Below are positions 30,699 through 40,623 of a stretch of 64,000 nucleotides of DNA, one piece after another. The translations under genes were made by a program, and so were the position numbers. Source of the stretch: Mycobacterium sp. AZCC_0083 (GTDB lineage Bacteria > Actinomycetota > Actinomycetes > Mycobacteriales > Mycobacteriaceae). Under the pieces are notes generated by a model. That model was not told the DNA's origin and did not search any database. It worked only from the letters and a program-made list of their open reading frames with translations. The stretch's first letter is position 1, and each line of letters opens with the position of its first letter. The stretch covers positions 1 to 64,000 of the forward strand of contig NZ_JACHGP010000005.1 in the NCBI RefSeq assembly GCF_014202335.1. The letters are read 5' to 3'.

Positions 30699-31478
30699 GT
30701 GGCGGAAAGTGGGGCCTCCGGCGACTCCGATTCAGGAGGGGACTACCGGTTGGACGAGCCGGTCGACACCGACCGGCTGGCCATTCCGACGCAGGAAGAC
30801 CTCGCAGATCCCGAATCCGAGGCGGCGGCCGAGGATTTCGGCTACCTGCTTGGCGACCAGGCGGACGAACAAAGACAGGTCGACGGCGCAGCGCCCGATG
30901 ATCGCTGGGATGGCGCCGGGTGGACGGGCTGGGAGAACACGCGCCCGCTCGACCCCGAGTCCAGCGGCGAGCTGTACGGGGACCAATATGCAGACCAGCA
31001 CGACGACCCGTGGGTGGACCAGTACACAGACGAGTACGCGGACCCCGACGACGACCGTTTCGACGCCTTCAACGCGAATACCTGGCACTTCAAGGCCGCG
31101 CCGCCGCCGTGGTATCGGACTCGACAGGCCCTGATCGCGCTGGCCGCGGTTGCCGCGGCGATCGTCGCGCTGGTCGTGTCGGTCGTCCTGCTCGCCTTGG
31201 GCGGCCCGTCGGACACCGACGACACCCCGGCCACCGATACCTCGTCCACCCCGACCACGGCCGCAAGCACCCCGGACACCACCAGCGCACTGCCGCCCCC
31301 GCCACCACCACCCCCGCCGGAGACGTCGGCGTCGTCGGTCGCGCCACCGGTGTACAACGGGCCGCGCTATCAACCGCGGCAGACCAAGCCGCCCGAGATC
31401 GGCGTCACCCGCACGCCGGTGACCCGGACGCAGATCAGCGTTGCCCCGCAACCACGCCCGGGCTCGCAGCACCGATGA
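30699..31478 (+). CDS. single-pass membrane protein with acidic inside and Pro-rich outside part
   Basis: The 259-residue protein has a long acidic, Tyr/Asp-rich cytosolic part (about residues 1-140, repeats of YADQ and DEYADPDDD type), one helix ([20 protein letters not shown]) and an extracytoplasmic part rich in Thr and Pro with a run of ten prolines. This layout is common among mycobacterial envelope proteins of unknown function. The start GTG follows a CCCAGGTA half-site. Its stop overlaps the next start (ATGA). Confidence 0.65.
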   Translation: MAESGASGDSDSGGDYRLDEPVDTDRLAIPTQEDLADPESEAAAEDFGYLLGDQADEQRQVDGAAPDDRWDGAGWTGWENTRPLDPESSGELYGDQYADQHDDPWVDQYTDEYADPDDDRFDAFNANTWHFKAAPPPWYRTRQALIALAAVAAAIVALVVSVVLLALGGPSDTDDTPATDTSSTPTTAASTPDTTSALPPPPPPPPPETSASSVAPPVYNGPRYQPRQTKPPEIGVTRTPVTRTQISVAPQPRPGSQHR

Positions 31479-31894
31479 CCGGTTTCGACGCCGAAGCGTC
31501 GTTCTCCGCGTCCGGCGTGGCCATCCTCGCCACGGCCGGTTCGGACGCCGTCCCGCACGTCGTCCCGGTGGTCTTCGCAGTCAGCAGCGGATCGGACGGC
31601 GCCAAGATCTACACCGCGGTCGACGCCAAGCGAAAGTCGACCCATCGGCTGCGCCGCCTTGCCAACATCGCGGCCAATCCGCGGGTCAGCCTGCTCGTCG
31701 ACCACTACGACGAGGACTGGACGCAACTGTGGTGGGTGCGCGCCGACGGGGTCGCCGAGATCCACGAAACGGGCGAGGAAATGGCGGCCGGGTACGCGTT
31801 GCTGCGCCACAAATACCGTCAGTACGACCGTATTGCATTGGACGGCCCGGTGGTGACCGTCGACGTGCAGCGCTGGTCGTCCTGGCAGGCCTAG
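31475..31894 (+). CDS. PPOX-class F420-dependent oxidoreductase (TIGR03668-like)
   Basis: A split-barrel flavin/F420-binding protein of 139 residues. Typical segments are [40 protein letters not shown] and [19 protein letters not shown], the last matching the conserved WT-LWWVR block of this mycobacterial F420-linked group. It probably reduces an unknown small molecule with F420H2. Its ATG overlaps the stop of the membrane-protein gene upstream, so the pair is translationally coupled. A much longer frame upstream is an out-of-context extension. Confidence 0.8.
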   Translation: MTGFDAEASFSASGVAILATAGSDAVPHVVPVVFAVSSGSDGAKIYTAVDAKRKSTHRLRRLANIAANPRVSLLVDHYDEDWTQLWWVRADGVAEIHETGEEMAAGYALLRHKYRQYDRIALDGPVVTVDVQRWSSWQA

Positions 31895-32007
31895 CAGTGT
31901 TTGCTGGAAACTGAACGGTTGCGCAAGAGTCGATTGCCGGACAAGCGCACGACGAACGCGCACCTAGTTCCATTACTGCCATCCGTCGATAAATTTCTGC
32001 CAGCGGA

Positions 32008-32063
32008 ATTAAACCCCTGACCTGTTGGTTTAATCAGTCAGGCCAGCTCGAGACTTCTCGAGC
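32008..32063. promoter_or_regulatory. two consecutive inverted repeats upstream of a small secreted protein gene
   Basis: ATTAAACC (32008-32015) pairs with GGTTTAAT (32027-32034), and GCTCGAG (32046-32052) pairs with CTCGAGC (32057-32063) across a 4-nt loop. Both lie 80-130 nt before the start of the secreted protein gene. They may be operators or leader-RNA hairpins; I cannot decide which. Confidence 0.4.
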
Positions 32064-32141
32064 GGGTAGGGGAAGCATCCGAACCGCGACACCGGCACCA
32101 CGGCTCGAGGACGGATGAAGAGGAAGAAAGAAGCAAGCAGA

Positions 32142-32441
32142 ATGAAGAACCTTGGATTTGCCACCATCGTCGCCAGCGGTCTGGTGGCGGCCGTCCTCGG
32201 GCTCGCAGCGCCCGCCGACGCCGCACCGAGCGGACCGGGCAGCGCCCAAGACACCATTAGCAAGCTCGAAGCGCAGGGCTACAACGTGATCATCAATCAC
32301 GTGGGCAGCACCCCGCTGCAGGAGGCGTCCGTAGTCGCGGTTCGCCCAGGACAGACCTTCAGTCGCACCGACTCCGGAAACCCCGGAGACGACCTGGCGA
32401 CCACGGTCCTCGACAAGACCGTCTACGTAGACGTCAAGTAA
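32142..32441 (+). CDS. small secreted protein
   Basis: The precursor has 99 residues with a clear signal peptide (ATIVASGLVAAVLGLAAPADA, cut before APSG). The mature part, with SKLEAQGYNVIINHVGSTPL and SVVAVRPGQTF, resembles the many short mycobacterial exported proteins with a YNV-N--G-PL pattern whose function is unknown; the two Cys usual in relatives are absent here. ATG 32142 fits the signal peptide best, but ATG 32115 with GAGGAC upstream would add nine charged residues and is a real alternative. A strong terminator follows. Confidence 0.75.
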   Translation: MKNLGFATIVASGLVAAVLGLAAPADAAPSGPGSAQDTISKLEAQGYNVIINHVGSTPLQEASVVAVRPGQTFSRTDSGNPGDDLATTVLDKTVYVDVK

Positions 32442-32453
32442 GCCGCAACATCG

Positions 32454-32486
32454 AAGAGGGGCATCCCGAAAGGGGTGCCCCTCTTT
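32454..32486 (+). terminator. strong hairpin terminator with GAAA tetraloop
   Basis: AAGAGGGGCA pairs with TGCCCCTCTT, continuing through CCC/GGG to a GAAA loop, then TTT. This is among the most stable hairpins in the window, placed 12 nt after the secreted-protein stop. It should isolate that gene from fusA2. Confidence 0.85.
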
Positions 32487-32557
32487 CGTGTCTGGTGACC
32501 CTTGTGCCCGTCCCCGGTTTGGGTGAATGGTGGACCGATCCGGCCCGAGGGGACGTC

Positions 32558-34651
32558 ATGGCAGAGAAGACGAACACAACCCAACTCAACGGAGCCGCCC
32601 CCACCGCGGACGGTCCGGCCTCCATCCGCAACGTGGCACTCGTCGGACCATCCGGCGGCGGCAAGACCACCCTCGTCGAAACCCTGCTGGTCGCCACCCG
32701 CGTGCTGACCCGCGCGGGATCGATCGCCGACGGCACCACGGTCTGCGACTGCGACGATGCCGAGATCGAACAGCAGCGTTCGGTCGGTTTGGCGTTGGCA
32801 TCGCTGATGCACGAGGGCGTCAAGGTCAATCTGATCGACACACCCGGCTACGCCGACTTCGTCGGCGAGTTGCGGGCGGGCCTGCGCGCGGCGGACTGCG
32901 CGCTGTTCGTGATCGCCGCAAACGAGGGTGTCGACGAGCCGACCAGGTCGCTGTGGCTGGAGTGCAGTCGCGTCGGCATGCCGCGTGCAGTGGTGATCAC
33001 CAAGCTCGACCACGCCCGCGCCGACTTCGACGGCGCGGTGGCGGCCGCCCGGAACGCGTTCGGCGACAACGTCGTTCCGCTCTGCGTGCCCGGCGACGAT
33101 TGTGTGGTGGGACTGTTGTCCGCCGCGGGCGACGACGCGGTCGCCGAGCTGCGCGGCACCCTGATCGAGGGCATCATCGAGGAGTCCGAGGACGAGACGC
33201 TGATGGAGCGCTACCTCGGCGGCGAGGACGTCGAGGCGTCCCTGTTGAACGACGACCTCGAGAAGGCCATCGCCAAGGCGTCGTTCTTTCCGGTGCTCCC
33301 GGTGTGCAGCACCAGCGGTGTCGGCACGGCGGAGTTGCTGGACGTCATCGTCACTGGATTTCCCCCTCCCTCAGAGCATCCGACGCCCGAGGTGTTCACC
33401 CCCGCCGGTGCCGTGCGGGCACCGCTGGCCTGCGATCCCTCCGGCGCGCTGCTCGCCGAGGTGGTGAAGACGACGTCGGACCCCTACGTCGGCAGAGTCA
33501 GCCTGGTCCGGGTGTTCTCCGGCACCATAAGGCCCGACATGACCGTCCATGTGTCGGGCCATTTCACGTCGTTCTTCGGGACCTCGCCCGGTCGCACCAC
33601 AGGAGGGGACCACGACGAGGACGAGCGGATCGGCGCCCTGTCGTTCCCGCTCGGGAAGCGGCAGCGTGTCGCAGGATCGGCAGTGGCGGGCGACATCTGC
33701 GCCATCGGCAGGCTCAGCCGCGCCGAGACTGGAGACACGTTGTCGGACAAGGACCGCCCCCTGGTGCTCAAGCCGTGGACCATGCCTGAGCCCCTGCTGC
33801 CCATAGCCGTTCAACCGCACGCGAAGACCGACGAGGACAAGTTGGCGGTCGGCCTGCAACGCCTCGGCGCCGAGGACCCGACGCTGCGGATCGAGCAGAA
33901 TCCCGAGACGCATCAGATCGTGCTGTGGTGCATGGGCGAGGCGCATGCCGGGGTGGTGCTCGACGGGCTGGCCAAGCGGTACGGCGTCTCCGTCGACACC
34001 GTGGACGTGCGAATCCCGTTGCGGGAGACGCTCGGTGGTACCGCCAAGGGTCACGGCAGGCACGTCAAGCAGTCCGGCGGCCACGGCCAGTACGCCGTCT
34101 GCGACATCGAGGTGGCACCGTTGCCGCAAGGGTCCGGATTTGAGTTCGTCGACAAGGTGGTCGGCGGCGCGGTGCCCCGGCAGTTCATCCCGAGCGTGGA
34201 GAAGGGCGTCCGTGCGCAGATGGAGAAGGGGGTCGGTGCCGGCTACCCGATGGTCGACATCCGGGTGACGCTGCTCGACGGTAAGTCGCACAGCGTCGAC
34301 TCGTCGGACTTCGCGTTCCAGTCCGCTGGCGGGCTGGCGCTGCGCGAAGCCGCCGCGGCAACGACCTTGAACCTGCTCGAGCCGGTCGACGCGGTCTCGG
34401 TGGTGATCCCCGACGCTCTGGTCGGCGCCGTGATGAGCGACCTGTCCAGTCGTCGCGGGCGCGTGCTTGGCACCGAGTCTGGCGACGATGACCGCACCGT
34501 CGTGAACGCCGAGATCCCCGAGGTCGAGCTGGTCCGCTACGCCATCGACCTGCGCGCGCTGTCGCACGGCGCGGGCTCCTTCACCCGCTCCTTCGCCAGG
34601 TACGAACCCATGCCAGAATCAGCCGCCGCCAAGTTGAAGGTGGGCGCCTGA
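32558..34651 (+). CDS. fusA2: elongation factor G-like protein EF-G2
   Basis: This translational GTPase paralogue of EF-G has 697 residues from the ATG at 32558, with CGAGGGG as ribosome site. G-domain motifs are GPSGGGKTTL, DTPGY and TKLD; the C-terminal domains follow the EF-G order, including HVKQSGGHGQYAVCDIEV of domain IV. Relative to canonical EF-G the switch-I region is shortened and degenerate (DCDDAEIEQQRSVGL), as in mycobacterial EF-G2, which binds GTP but is reported to be dispensable and not able to replace EF-G. Remnants of its 3' end occur again at 35740-35985. Confidence 0.9.
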   Translation: MAEKTNTTQLNGAAPTADGPASIRNVALVGPSGGGKTTLVETLLVATRVLTRAGSIADGTTVCDCDDAEIEQQRSVGLALASLMHEGVKVNLIDTPGYADFVGELRAGLRAADCALFVIAANEGVDEPTRSLWLECSRVGMPRAVVITKLDHARADFDGAVAAARNAFGDNVVPLCVPGDDCVVGLLSAAGDDAVAELRGTLIEGIIEESEDETLMERYLGGEDVEASLLNDDLEKAIAKASFFPVLPVCSTSGVGTAELLDVIVTGFPPPSEHPTPEVFTPAGAVRAPLACDPSGALLAEVVKTTSDPYVGRVSLVRVFSGTIRPDMTVHVSGHFTSFFGTSPGRTTGGDHDEDERIGALSFPLGKRQRVAGSAVAGDICAIGRLSRAETGDTLSDKDRPLVLKPWTMPEPLLPIAVQPHAKTDEDKLAVGLQRLGAEDPTLRIEQNPETHQIVLWCMGEAHAGVVLDGLAKRYGVSVDTVDVRIPLRETLGGTAKGHGRHVKQSGGHGQYAVCDIEVAPLPQGSGFEFVDKVVGGAVPRQFIPSVEKGVRAQMEKGVGAGYPMVDIRVTLLDGKSHSVDSSDFAFQSAGGLALREAAAATTLNLLEPVDAVSVVIPDALVGAVMSDLSSRRGRVLGTESGDDDRTVVNAEIPEVELVRYAIDLRALSHGAGSFTRSFARYEPMPESAAAKLKVGA

Positions 34652-34668
34652 ACGGACGGGATACCGAC

Positions 34669-35736
34669 ATGGCACTGCGCATCATCCAGTGGGGCACCGG
34701 CGCCGTCGGCAAGGAGGTGCTCAAGGGCATCCTCGATCCCAGGTCCGGGCTCGAATTGGCCGGCGTCAGAGTGTATTCCGACGACAAGGACGGCGTCGAC
34801 GCCGGCGTGCTGCTCGGCACGGACCCCGTCGGCATCACCGCATCGAAGGACGTCGAACGCGTCCTGGCCGTCGACGCCGACTGCGTGGTGTACACACCGA
34901 GGCTCACTGACCTCGACGAGGTGTGCGCCATTCTGGCCAGCGGCAAGAACGTCGTCACGACGGCGTTCCTGTTCCACCCGAACCGCCTCCCCGCCGCCGA
35001 TCGCGACCGCCTACTCGCCGCGTGCCACGCAGGTGGCGTCAGCGTGCACGGCTGCGGGCTGAACCCCGGCAACCTGTCGGGGGCGTTGCCCCTGGCGTTG
35101 ACCGGGATGAGCCGCACCATCGACACGCTGACGCTGCAGGAGCGGGCCGACTGGTCGGTCTACGACAGCACCGCGATCACGTTCGACAACATGCGCTTTG
35201 GACAGCCCGTCGACGAGATCAGCACCCATGCAAACGAATTCCTCGCGTTCAACAGCTCGATCTTCACCGAGCAGGTGTGGCTTCTCGCGGATGCCCTGAA
35301 CGCGGGCCTCGACGAGGTGACTGCGACGGTGGAGGCGGTCGCCGCCGAACACGACCACGAGATCTTCGACCGCGTGCTGCACGCAGGGACTACCTCCGGG
35401 CAGCGGTGGAACTGGGTGGGCCGCCGCGACGGCGAGCCGCTGATCGAGATCGAAGCGCTGTGGACGGTCGGCAACGAGTACCCGAAGCACTGGCCCAAGC
35501 CGAAGCACGGCTGGACGTTGACCATCGAGGGCGACCCGTCGATGCGCACCCACTTCATGTCGGTCGCGAGCTTCAGCCGCGACGCCACCATGCTCGAACA
35601 CGTCAACTCCGCGAACGTGGCCACGGGGATGCAGATACTGAACGCGGTACCCGCGGTGTGCGCCGCCGCACCCGGCTTCGCGACGACGGCGACGCTGCCA
35701 CAGGTGCGCAGCATCATCGGCTTCGGCCACGCCTAA
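34669..35736 (+). CDS. dihydrodipicolinate-reductase-like NAD(P)-dependent dehydrogenase
   Basis: The 355-residue protein has an N-terminal Rossmann fold (IIQWGTGAVGKEVLKG), the motif NVVTTAFLFHP, and GCGLNPGNLSG; this combination is typical of the DapB-like group annotated as diacylglycerol-type or 2,4-diaminopentanoate dehydrogenase-like, abundant in mycobacteria. It is not the lysine-pathway DapB, which is shorter. The substrate is unknown. It starts 17 nt after fusA2 and is probably co-transcribed with it. Confidence 0.8.
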   Translation: MALRIIQWGTGAVGKEVLKGILDPRSGLELAGVRVYSDDKDGVDAGVLLGTDPVGITASKDVERVLAVDADCVVYTPRLTDLDEVCAILASGKNVVTTAFLFHPNRLPAADRDRLLAACHAGGVSVHGCGLNPGNLSGALPLALTGMSRTIDTLTLQERADWSVYDSTAITFDNMRFGQPVDEISTHANEFLAFNSSIFTEQVWLLADALNAGLDEVTATVEAVAAEHDHEIFDRVLHAGTTSGQRWNWVGRRDGEPLIEIEALWTVGNEYPKHWPKPKHGWTLTIEGDPSMRTHFMSVASFSRDATMLEHVNSANVATGMQILNAVPAVCAAAPGFATTATLPQVRSIIGFGHA

Positions 35737-35739
35737 GCC

Positions 35740-35985
35740 TCCGCATGCATCTTGGCGTTGAGACAGCGCTCAGGGCGTGGCCTTCTCGCACTTCTGCGCC
35801 GCGCGCGCTTCCTCAACGTCGAAGGTGAGGTAGGCGCCTGAAGGACGCGACACCGACATGGTGCTGCGCCAAACGCCCCGTCAAACAACCGCCGTCGATC
35901 CTGCGCTCACGGCGCGGGCCACTCGCACTTCTGCTCCCTCGCCGCAGAATCGACCGCGCGATTGCGCCCCCACATACGCCGAGAC
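35740..35985 (+). pseudogene. decayed repeat copies of the fusA2 3' end and following gene start
   Basis: Around 35821-35866 the sequence GGTAGGCGCCTGAAGGACGC...CACCGACATGGTGCTGCGC closely follows the real junction at 34641-34681 (end of fusA2, spacer, ATG of the dehydrogenase). In one frame it still reads EVGA-stop, like the KVGA-stop of FusA2. A second motif, GCGCTCA-GGCG-GGCC-CTCGCACTTCTGC, occurs twice (about 35769 and 35906). No intact gene remains. Confidence 0.55.
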
Positions 35986-38900
35986 TCAGAGCAGGCCGAG
36001 CAGCTCCAGGTCGGTGATGTACTTGACGATCACCGGCGCGGAGATATGCGGAATGTCCTTGTCCGGGCCGATCTTCGCTTCCTGCACCGCCGCGCGGAAC
36101 CTGTCCGTCGGCGCGATGGACCCGTTGAACGGGTGATCCGGCGTCTGGTAGTTGTGCAGCAACGGCAGCAGCGACGCGGCCCGTTGCTTCTCGGGCAGTG
36201 CCCGCAGCGTGGTCTCGAACCGGGTCAGCCAGTCGCCGTAGGAGTCGATGCGGCGGATCGGGTGGCCCGCTTCGACCAGCCAGTCGACGAACTCGTCCAT
36301 GCCGATGCCGTCGTCGTACGGGTTCATCACGTGGTAGGTCTCGAAGCCCTCGCATACGTTGACGCCCAGCGTGGAGATCGCCTCGGCGATGAACTCGACG
36401 GGCAGTCCGTCGTAGTGCGCCCGCTGCCGCTTGCCGTCGGCACCCAACTCGTAGAACGAGTACGGCGCGACACCCGTCGCCACCAGGCTGAGCATCATCC
36501 TGGTGAACATGTCTGGCAGGTTGAGCTGCCCGGCGTAGGTGGTGTCGGCAAGGATCATGTCGCAGCGGAACACCGAGGCGGGCAGTCCGAACTGCTGATT
36601 CGCCTCGCGCAGAAGGACTTCACCGCCCCACTTGCTGTTGCCGTAGCCATTGGCGTAGCTGTCGTCGACCGTGCGCGTTGCGCTGACGACGCGGACGTCG
36701 GCGTCCTCGGTATTGTCGGCGGGGTTGATCCCCGCGCCGACGGCGATCGTGGACACGTAGACGAACGGCTTGATCTTCGTCGTCAACGCGATCCGGATCA
36801 GCTCCGCGGTGCCCACCACGTTCGGCCCGAACAGCTGGCTGTAGGGCAGCACGTGGTTGACCAACGCGGCGGGGTCGACGATCAGGTCGACGGTGTCGGC
36901 CAGCCGCTGCCAGGTCGTGTCATCGAGGCCGAGGTTGGCCTCGCCCTTGTCGCCGGCCAAGACCTCCAGGTGCTCGGCGGCCAAACCCCGGTAGTGCGCA
37001 AGGAGTTTCGGGTCACCGCTGTCGAACGTCGCGTCCAGCCGCGCTCGCGCTTCGTCATCGCTCTTGGCGCGGACGATGCAGATGACCTTGCCGTCCACCA
37101 TGTCCATCCGCTCCAGCCACTCCAGGGCCAGGTAGCGGCCGAGGAATCCGGTGGCGCCGGTGAGCAGCACGGTCCTGATCTCGGACGCTGGACCGGGCAG
37201 TGACGTTGCCGCGGAGAGGGTTTCAGCATCGATGAACTTGTCGAGCGTCAGATCGCTGGCGTGCGCCTCGGTCGCGTCACGGCCGTGCACGGACGCGTAG
37301 GTCGGCCGCTTGATGCCGCCCGCCCGCTCCGCCTCGACGTATGCGGCGATGGCGGCCAGGTCGGACGCCGGGCTGACGATCGCGCCGACGGGGACGTCGA
37401 CCCCGAAGATTTCGTGCAGCAGGTTGGCGAACGTCAACGCCGACAACGAGTCTCCACCCAGATCGGTGAACTGTGCGTCGGCCTGCACGTCTGCGGCGGC
37501 CGCGCCGAGCAGCGCGGTAGCGGCCCGACTGATGGTCTCGAGGACGGGGCGGTCGGCGCCGCTCTGCCGCAGCGCGCGCAGTTCGCCGGCCTGACCGTCG
37601 GCCAGATCGACGTAGAGCTGTTCGAGCTGCTCGCCGTAACGTTCCTTGAGCCGTGGCCACGCCAGCTTCCGGATACCGGTGAGCAGACCGTTCTCGAGGG
37701 TGAAAGGCGTTGTCTCGATGACAAAGTCGCGCGGGATCTCGTAGGACTGCAGGTCCGCTGAGCGGGCCGCATCCTTCAACGACGCACTGATGGCCGGCTT
37801 CAACTCGTCGGCGGAGTAGCGGGACACCGCGTCCTCGCTCGGCACGACGACGGCCAGCAGGTAGGGCCGCGCACTGTTGCCGTAGATGTAGATCTGGTTC
37901 ACCAGCGGGCTGTCCCCGAACGCCGCCTCGAGCTTCGACACGGCGACGAACTCACCCTGGGACAGCTTGAGCACGTTGTTGCGTCGGTCCACGTACTTCA
38001 CCTGGTCGGGGCCGAGCTCGGCGACGACGTCGCCGGTGCGGTAGTAGCCGTCGGCGTCGAACACCTCGGCGGTGACCTCGGGGCGCTTGTAGTAGCCGGG
38101 GAACAGCTGGTCGGACTTGACCAGTAGCTCACCGCGGGGGTGCGGCACGTCGGTGCCGAAGTAGCCCAGTTCGGGGACGTCGACAAGCTTGTAGTCGATC
38201 ACCGGTGGGCGCCGGATCTGGCCGTCGACGAACACCGCGCCTGCCTCGGTCGAGCCGTAGCCCTCCCCAAGATGCATGTCGAGGAACGCCTCGACCCATG
38301 CCCTCAGCTCGGGCGAGATCGGTGCCGAGGCGGTGAAGGCGGTGACGAAACGGCCGCCGAGCAGGCTCTGGCGCAGATCGACCATGACCTGTTCTTCTCC
38401 TGCGGCGTCGACGACTCCGCGCCGGTCGACCTCGCTGACGTACTCCTGGTAGAGCATGTCCCAGATGCGCGGAACGTAGTTGAGCTGAGTGGGCCGGGCC
38501 ATGGCCAGGTCCTCGAGGAACGTGGACAGGTCGCTGCGGGCGGCGAAGTAGACGGTGCCGCCGGACGACAGCGCGCCGTACAGGACGCCGCGGCCCATCA
38601 CATGGCTCATCGGCAGGAAGGCCAAGACGATGCCCGGCACCACGCCCTGCTTCTCGTCCCAGTGGGTGTTGGCTGCCGACTTCCACATGGTGGCGACCTT
38701 CTGCTCCGGATACATCGCGCCCTTGGGCGCCCCGGTGCTGCCGGAGGTGTAGATCAGCAGGGCCAGCGGATCGTCACCGTCGGCGGTGACTCCACGTGGG
38801 GCGGGGAGGTCCCGTCCACGGGTCAGCACGTCGGCGAGGGTCTCGACGGTCACCGGGGTGCCCGCCAGTCGCATCTTGGCCGCATCGAGTGCGTCGCGCT

Positions 38901-39489
38901 GATCGTCGATCGCGGATTGGAAGTCGAACACCACCAGCCGCGCCGGAGCGTGCCCGGAGAGGATCAGCTCGACCGCATCGTCGACGTAGTCGATGCTCGA
39001 CGCGATCAGCACCGGCTCAGTCTCGGCGATGATCGGTTGGAGCTGAGCCTGGGGGGCGCTGGTCTGCAACGGCACTGACACCGCGCCCAGTTGGGTCAGC
39101 GCAATGTCGATGACGGTGTAGTCGACGCTGGTGAAACCAAGGATGGCGACGCGGTCGCCGGGCCGGATCGGGTCGTTGCGCAGGGCGGCACCGAAGGCCT
39201 GGACCCGCTCCCACAGCCGGCCGTAGCTGACGGTGTCGAACCGCGGAAGCAGTTGGGCCGTGGTGCGGCCGGTACCGTCGGTGACGTACTCGACTGCCCG
39301 CTGGCCGAGGGCGGGTCGCTCGGCGTAGCCCTCGAGGACGGTGCGGACGAGATCGGGCAGACGCAGCCCTGGCTGAACGGCAGCGGCACTGACGGCTTCG
39401 TCTGGCTTGGCGGCGGCGAATTCTTCGTCGGTGGCGTACAGGTCGGCGATGCGGCGCTCGAGGCGCGCTTCGCGAGAATCGGTAGACAT
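35986..39489 (-). CDS. car: carboxylic acid reductase (CAR)
   Basis: CAR reduces carboxylic acids, including fatty acids, to aldehydes with ATP and NADPH. The 1167-residue protein has the full order: adenylation domain ([14 protein letters not shown]), carrier domain with the phosphopantetheine Ser ([11 protein letters not shown]) and reductase domain ([25 protein letters not shown] with the Tyr/Lys pair). It needs a phosphopantetheinyl transferase, not encoded here. ATG 39489 is chosen: AGGACTCCTT lies upstream. Divergent from the methyltransferase gene, with a 183-nt shared spacer. Confidence 0.95.
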   Translation of the reverse strand: MSTDSREARLERRIADLYATDEEFAAAKPDEAVSAAAVQPGLRLPDLVRTVLEGYAERPALGQRAVEYVTDGTGRTTAQLLPRFDTVSYGRLWERVQAFGAALRNDPIRPGDRVAILGFTSVDYTVIDIALTQLGAVSVPLQTSAPQAQLQPIIAETEPVLIASSIDYVDDAVELILSGHAPARLVVFDFQSAIDDQRDALDAAKMRLAGTPVTVETLADVLTRGRDLPAPRGVTADGDDPLALLIYTSGSTGAPKGAMYPEQKVATMWKSAANTHWDEKQGVVPGIVLAFLPMSHVMGRGVLYGALSSGGTVYFAARSDLSTFLEDLAMARPTQLNYVPRIWDMLYQEYVSEVDRRGVVDAAGEEQVMVDLRQSLLGGRFVTAFTASAPISPELRAWVEAFLDMHLGEGYGSTEAGAVFVDGQIRRPPVIDYKLVDVPELGYFGTDVPHPRGELLVKSDQLFPGYYKRPEVTAEVFDADGYYRTGDVVAELGPDQVKYVDRRNNVLKLSQGEFVAVSKLEAAFGDSPLVNQIYIYGNSARPYLLAVVVPSEDAVSRYSADELKPAISASLKDAARSADLQSYEIPRDFVIETTPFTLENGLLTGIRKLAWPRLKERYGEQLEQLYVDLADGQAGELRALRQSGADRPVLETISRAATALLGAAAADVQADAQFTDLGGDSLSALTFANLLHEIFGVDVPVGAIVSPASDLAAIAAYVEAERAGGIKRPTYASVHGRDATEAHASDLTLDKFIDAETLSAATSLPGPASEIRTVLLTGATGFLGRYLALEWLERMDMVDGKVICIVRAKSDDEARARLDATFDSGDPKLLAHYRGLAAEHLEVLAGDKGEANLGLDDTTWQRLADTVDLIVDPAALVNHVLPYSQLFGPNVVGTAELIRIALTTKIKPFVYVSTIAVGAGINPADNTEDADVRVVSATRTVDDSYANGYGNSKWGGEVLLREANQQFGLPASVFRCDMILADTTYAGQLNLPDMFTRMMLSLVATGVAPYSFYELGADGKRQRAHYDGLPVEFIAEAISTLGVNVCEGFETYHVMNPYDDGIGMDEFVDWLVEAGHPIRRIDSYGDWLTRFETTLRALPEKQRAASLLPLLHNYQTPDHPFNGSIAPTDRFRAAVQEAKIGPDKDIPHISAPVIVKYITDLELLGLL

Positions 39490-39596
39490 AAGGAGTCCTC
39501 TACGTAATTGCATGGAAAGTCTTGCGTGGGAGGCTTCGCTACCTCACCCAGCCGACACAACGTTAGCAAAACTAAAGATATGCCCCAAACGGCTGA

Positions 39597-39632
39597 CCTG
39601 GCAGTTCCCTGTGAGGGAACACACTCGCCAGG
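39597..39632. promoter_or_regulatory. nested inverted repeats in the car/methyltransferase spacer
   Basis: Outer arms CCTGGC (39597-39602) and GCCAGG (39627-39632) enclose inner arms GTTCCC (39604-39609) and GGGAAC (39615-39620). They lie about 40 nt upstream of the methyltransferase start. A dimeric regulator site is the simplest reading; a leader RNA structure is also possible. Confidence 0.45.
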
Positions 39633-39672
39633 CAGTTCGTTACGGGGGCTAAGTAACTACGAAAGGCAGACG

Positions 39673-40596
39673 ATGACCCGTACCAATGACGACACGTGGG
39701 ACCTTGCGACCAGCGTGGGAGCCACGGCGACCATGGTGGCGGCCGCTCGAGCGGTCGCCACGAAGGCCGATCAGCTCGACGACCCGTTCGCCGAGCCGCT
39801 GGTGCGTGCGGTCGGTGTGGACTTCCTCACACGGTGGGTCACCGGCGAGCTGAACGTCGACGACATCGAGGTCGGGGGCGCCGGCTGGGGTCTGGCGCAG
39901 ATGCCCGCCGCGATGGCGGCCCGCACCCGGTACTTCGACGCCTTCTTCTCCGAGGCTGCCGACGCAGGCATCCGCCAGACCGTGATCCTGGCCTCCGGTC
40001 TCGACGCCCGCGCCTACCGACTGGACTGGCCCGCAGGCACGACGGTGTTCGAGATCGACCAGCCCGAGGTCATCGAATTCAAGACGACAACGCTGGAAGG
40101 CCTCGGCGTCAAGCCAAAGACCACCCTCCGGACGGTCGCCATCGACCTGCGCGATGACTGGCAGAGCGCGCTGCTGGCGGCGGGGTTCGACCCGACCAAG
40201 CCGTCGGCATGGATCGCCGAGGGGCTGTTCGGCTATCTGCCACCCGAGGCGCAGGACCGGCTGCTGGACGCCGTCACCTCGCTCAGCGCGCCCGGTAGCC
40301 GGCTGGGCTCGGAGGCCGTACCGAACATCGGCGACGTCGACTACGACGCAGCCAGGGAGAAGATGCGGGAGGCCACCGACAAGTGGCGCGAGCACGGCTT
40401 CGACCTCGACTTCTCCGAACTGGGGTTCGAGGGCGAGCGCCACGAGGTCGGCGAGTACCTGGACGCACGGGGCTGGCAGTCGGTCGGCACGCCGATGAGC
40501 GAACTGTTGGTGATCAACGGGTTTCCGGCGATACCGCCGCCCGACGACGACCAGCCGACGATGAACGGCGTCGTCTACTACACCTCGAAGCGCTGA
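39673..40596 (+). CDS. SAM-dependent methyltransferase (TIGR00027/leucine carboxyl MTase-like)
   Basis: This member of the large mycobacterial family of putative class I methyltransferases has 307 residues. The family marks are the N-terminal [20 protein letters not shown] and [13 protein letters not shown], then [16 protein letters not shown] as the SAM site and [12 protein letters not shown]. The acceptor is unknown; relatives are linked to polyketide or lipid methylation. The ATG at 39673 follows GAAAGGCAG; a longer frame upstream crosses the promoter region and is not coding. Confidence 0.85.
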   Translation: MTRTNDDTWDLATSVGATATMVAAARAVATKADQLDDPFAEPLVRAVGVDFLTRWVTGELNVDDIEVGGAGWGLAQMPAAMAARTRYFDAFFSEAADAGIRQTVILASGLDARAYRLDWPAGTTVFEIDQPEVIEFKTTTLEGLGVKPKTTLRTVAIDLRDDWQSALLAAGFDPTKPSAWIAEGLFGYLPPEAQDRLLDAVTSLSAPGSRLGSEAVPNIGDVDYDAAREKMREATDKWREHGFDLDFSELGFEGERHEVGEYLDARGWQSVGTPMSELLVINGFPAIPPPDDDQPTMNGVVYYTSKR

Positions 40597-40623
40597 GTTG
40601 ATCCCTCGCTGCGCGGCGTGACC

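Noticed and set aside
33371..34567. 398-codon open frame antisense to fusA2
   Set aside because: Mirrors EF-G2 codons; composition typical of antisense frames in GC-rich DNA.
35962..37203. 413-codon plus-strand frame inside car
   Set aside because: Antisense to the reductase domain, which is plainly coding on the minus strand.
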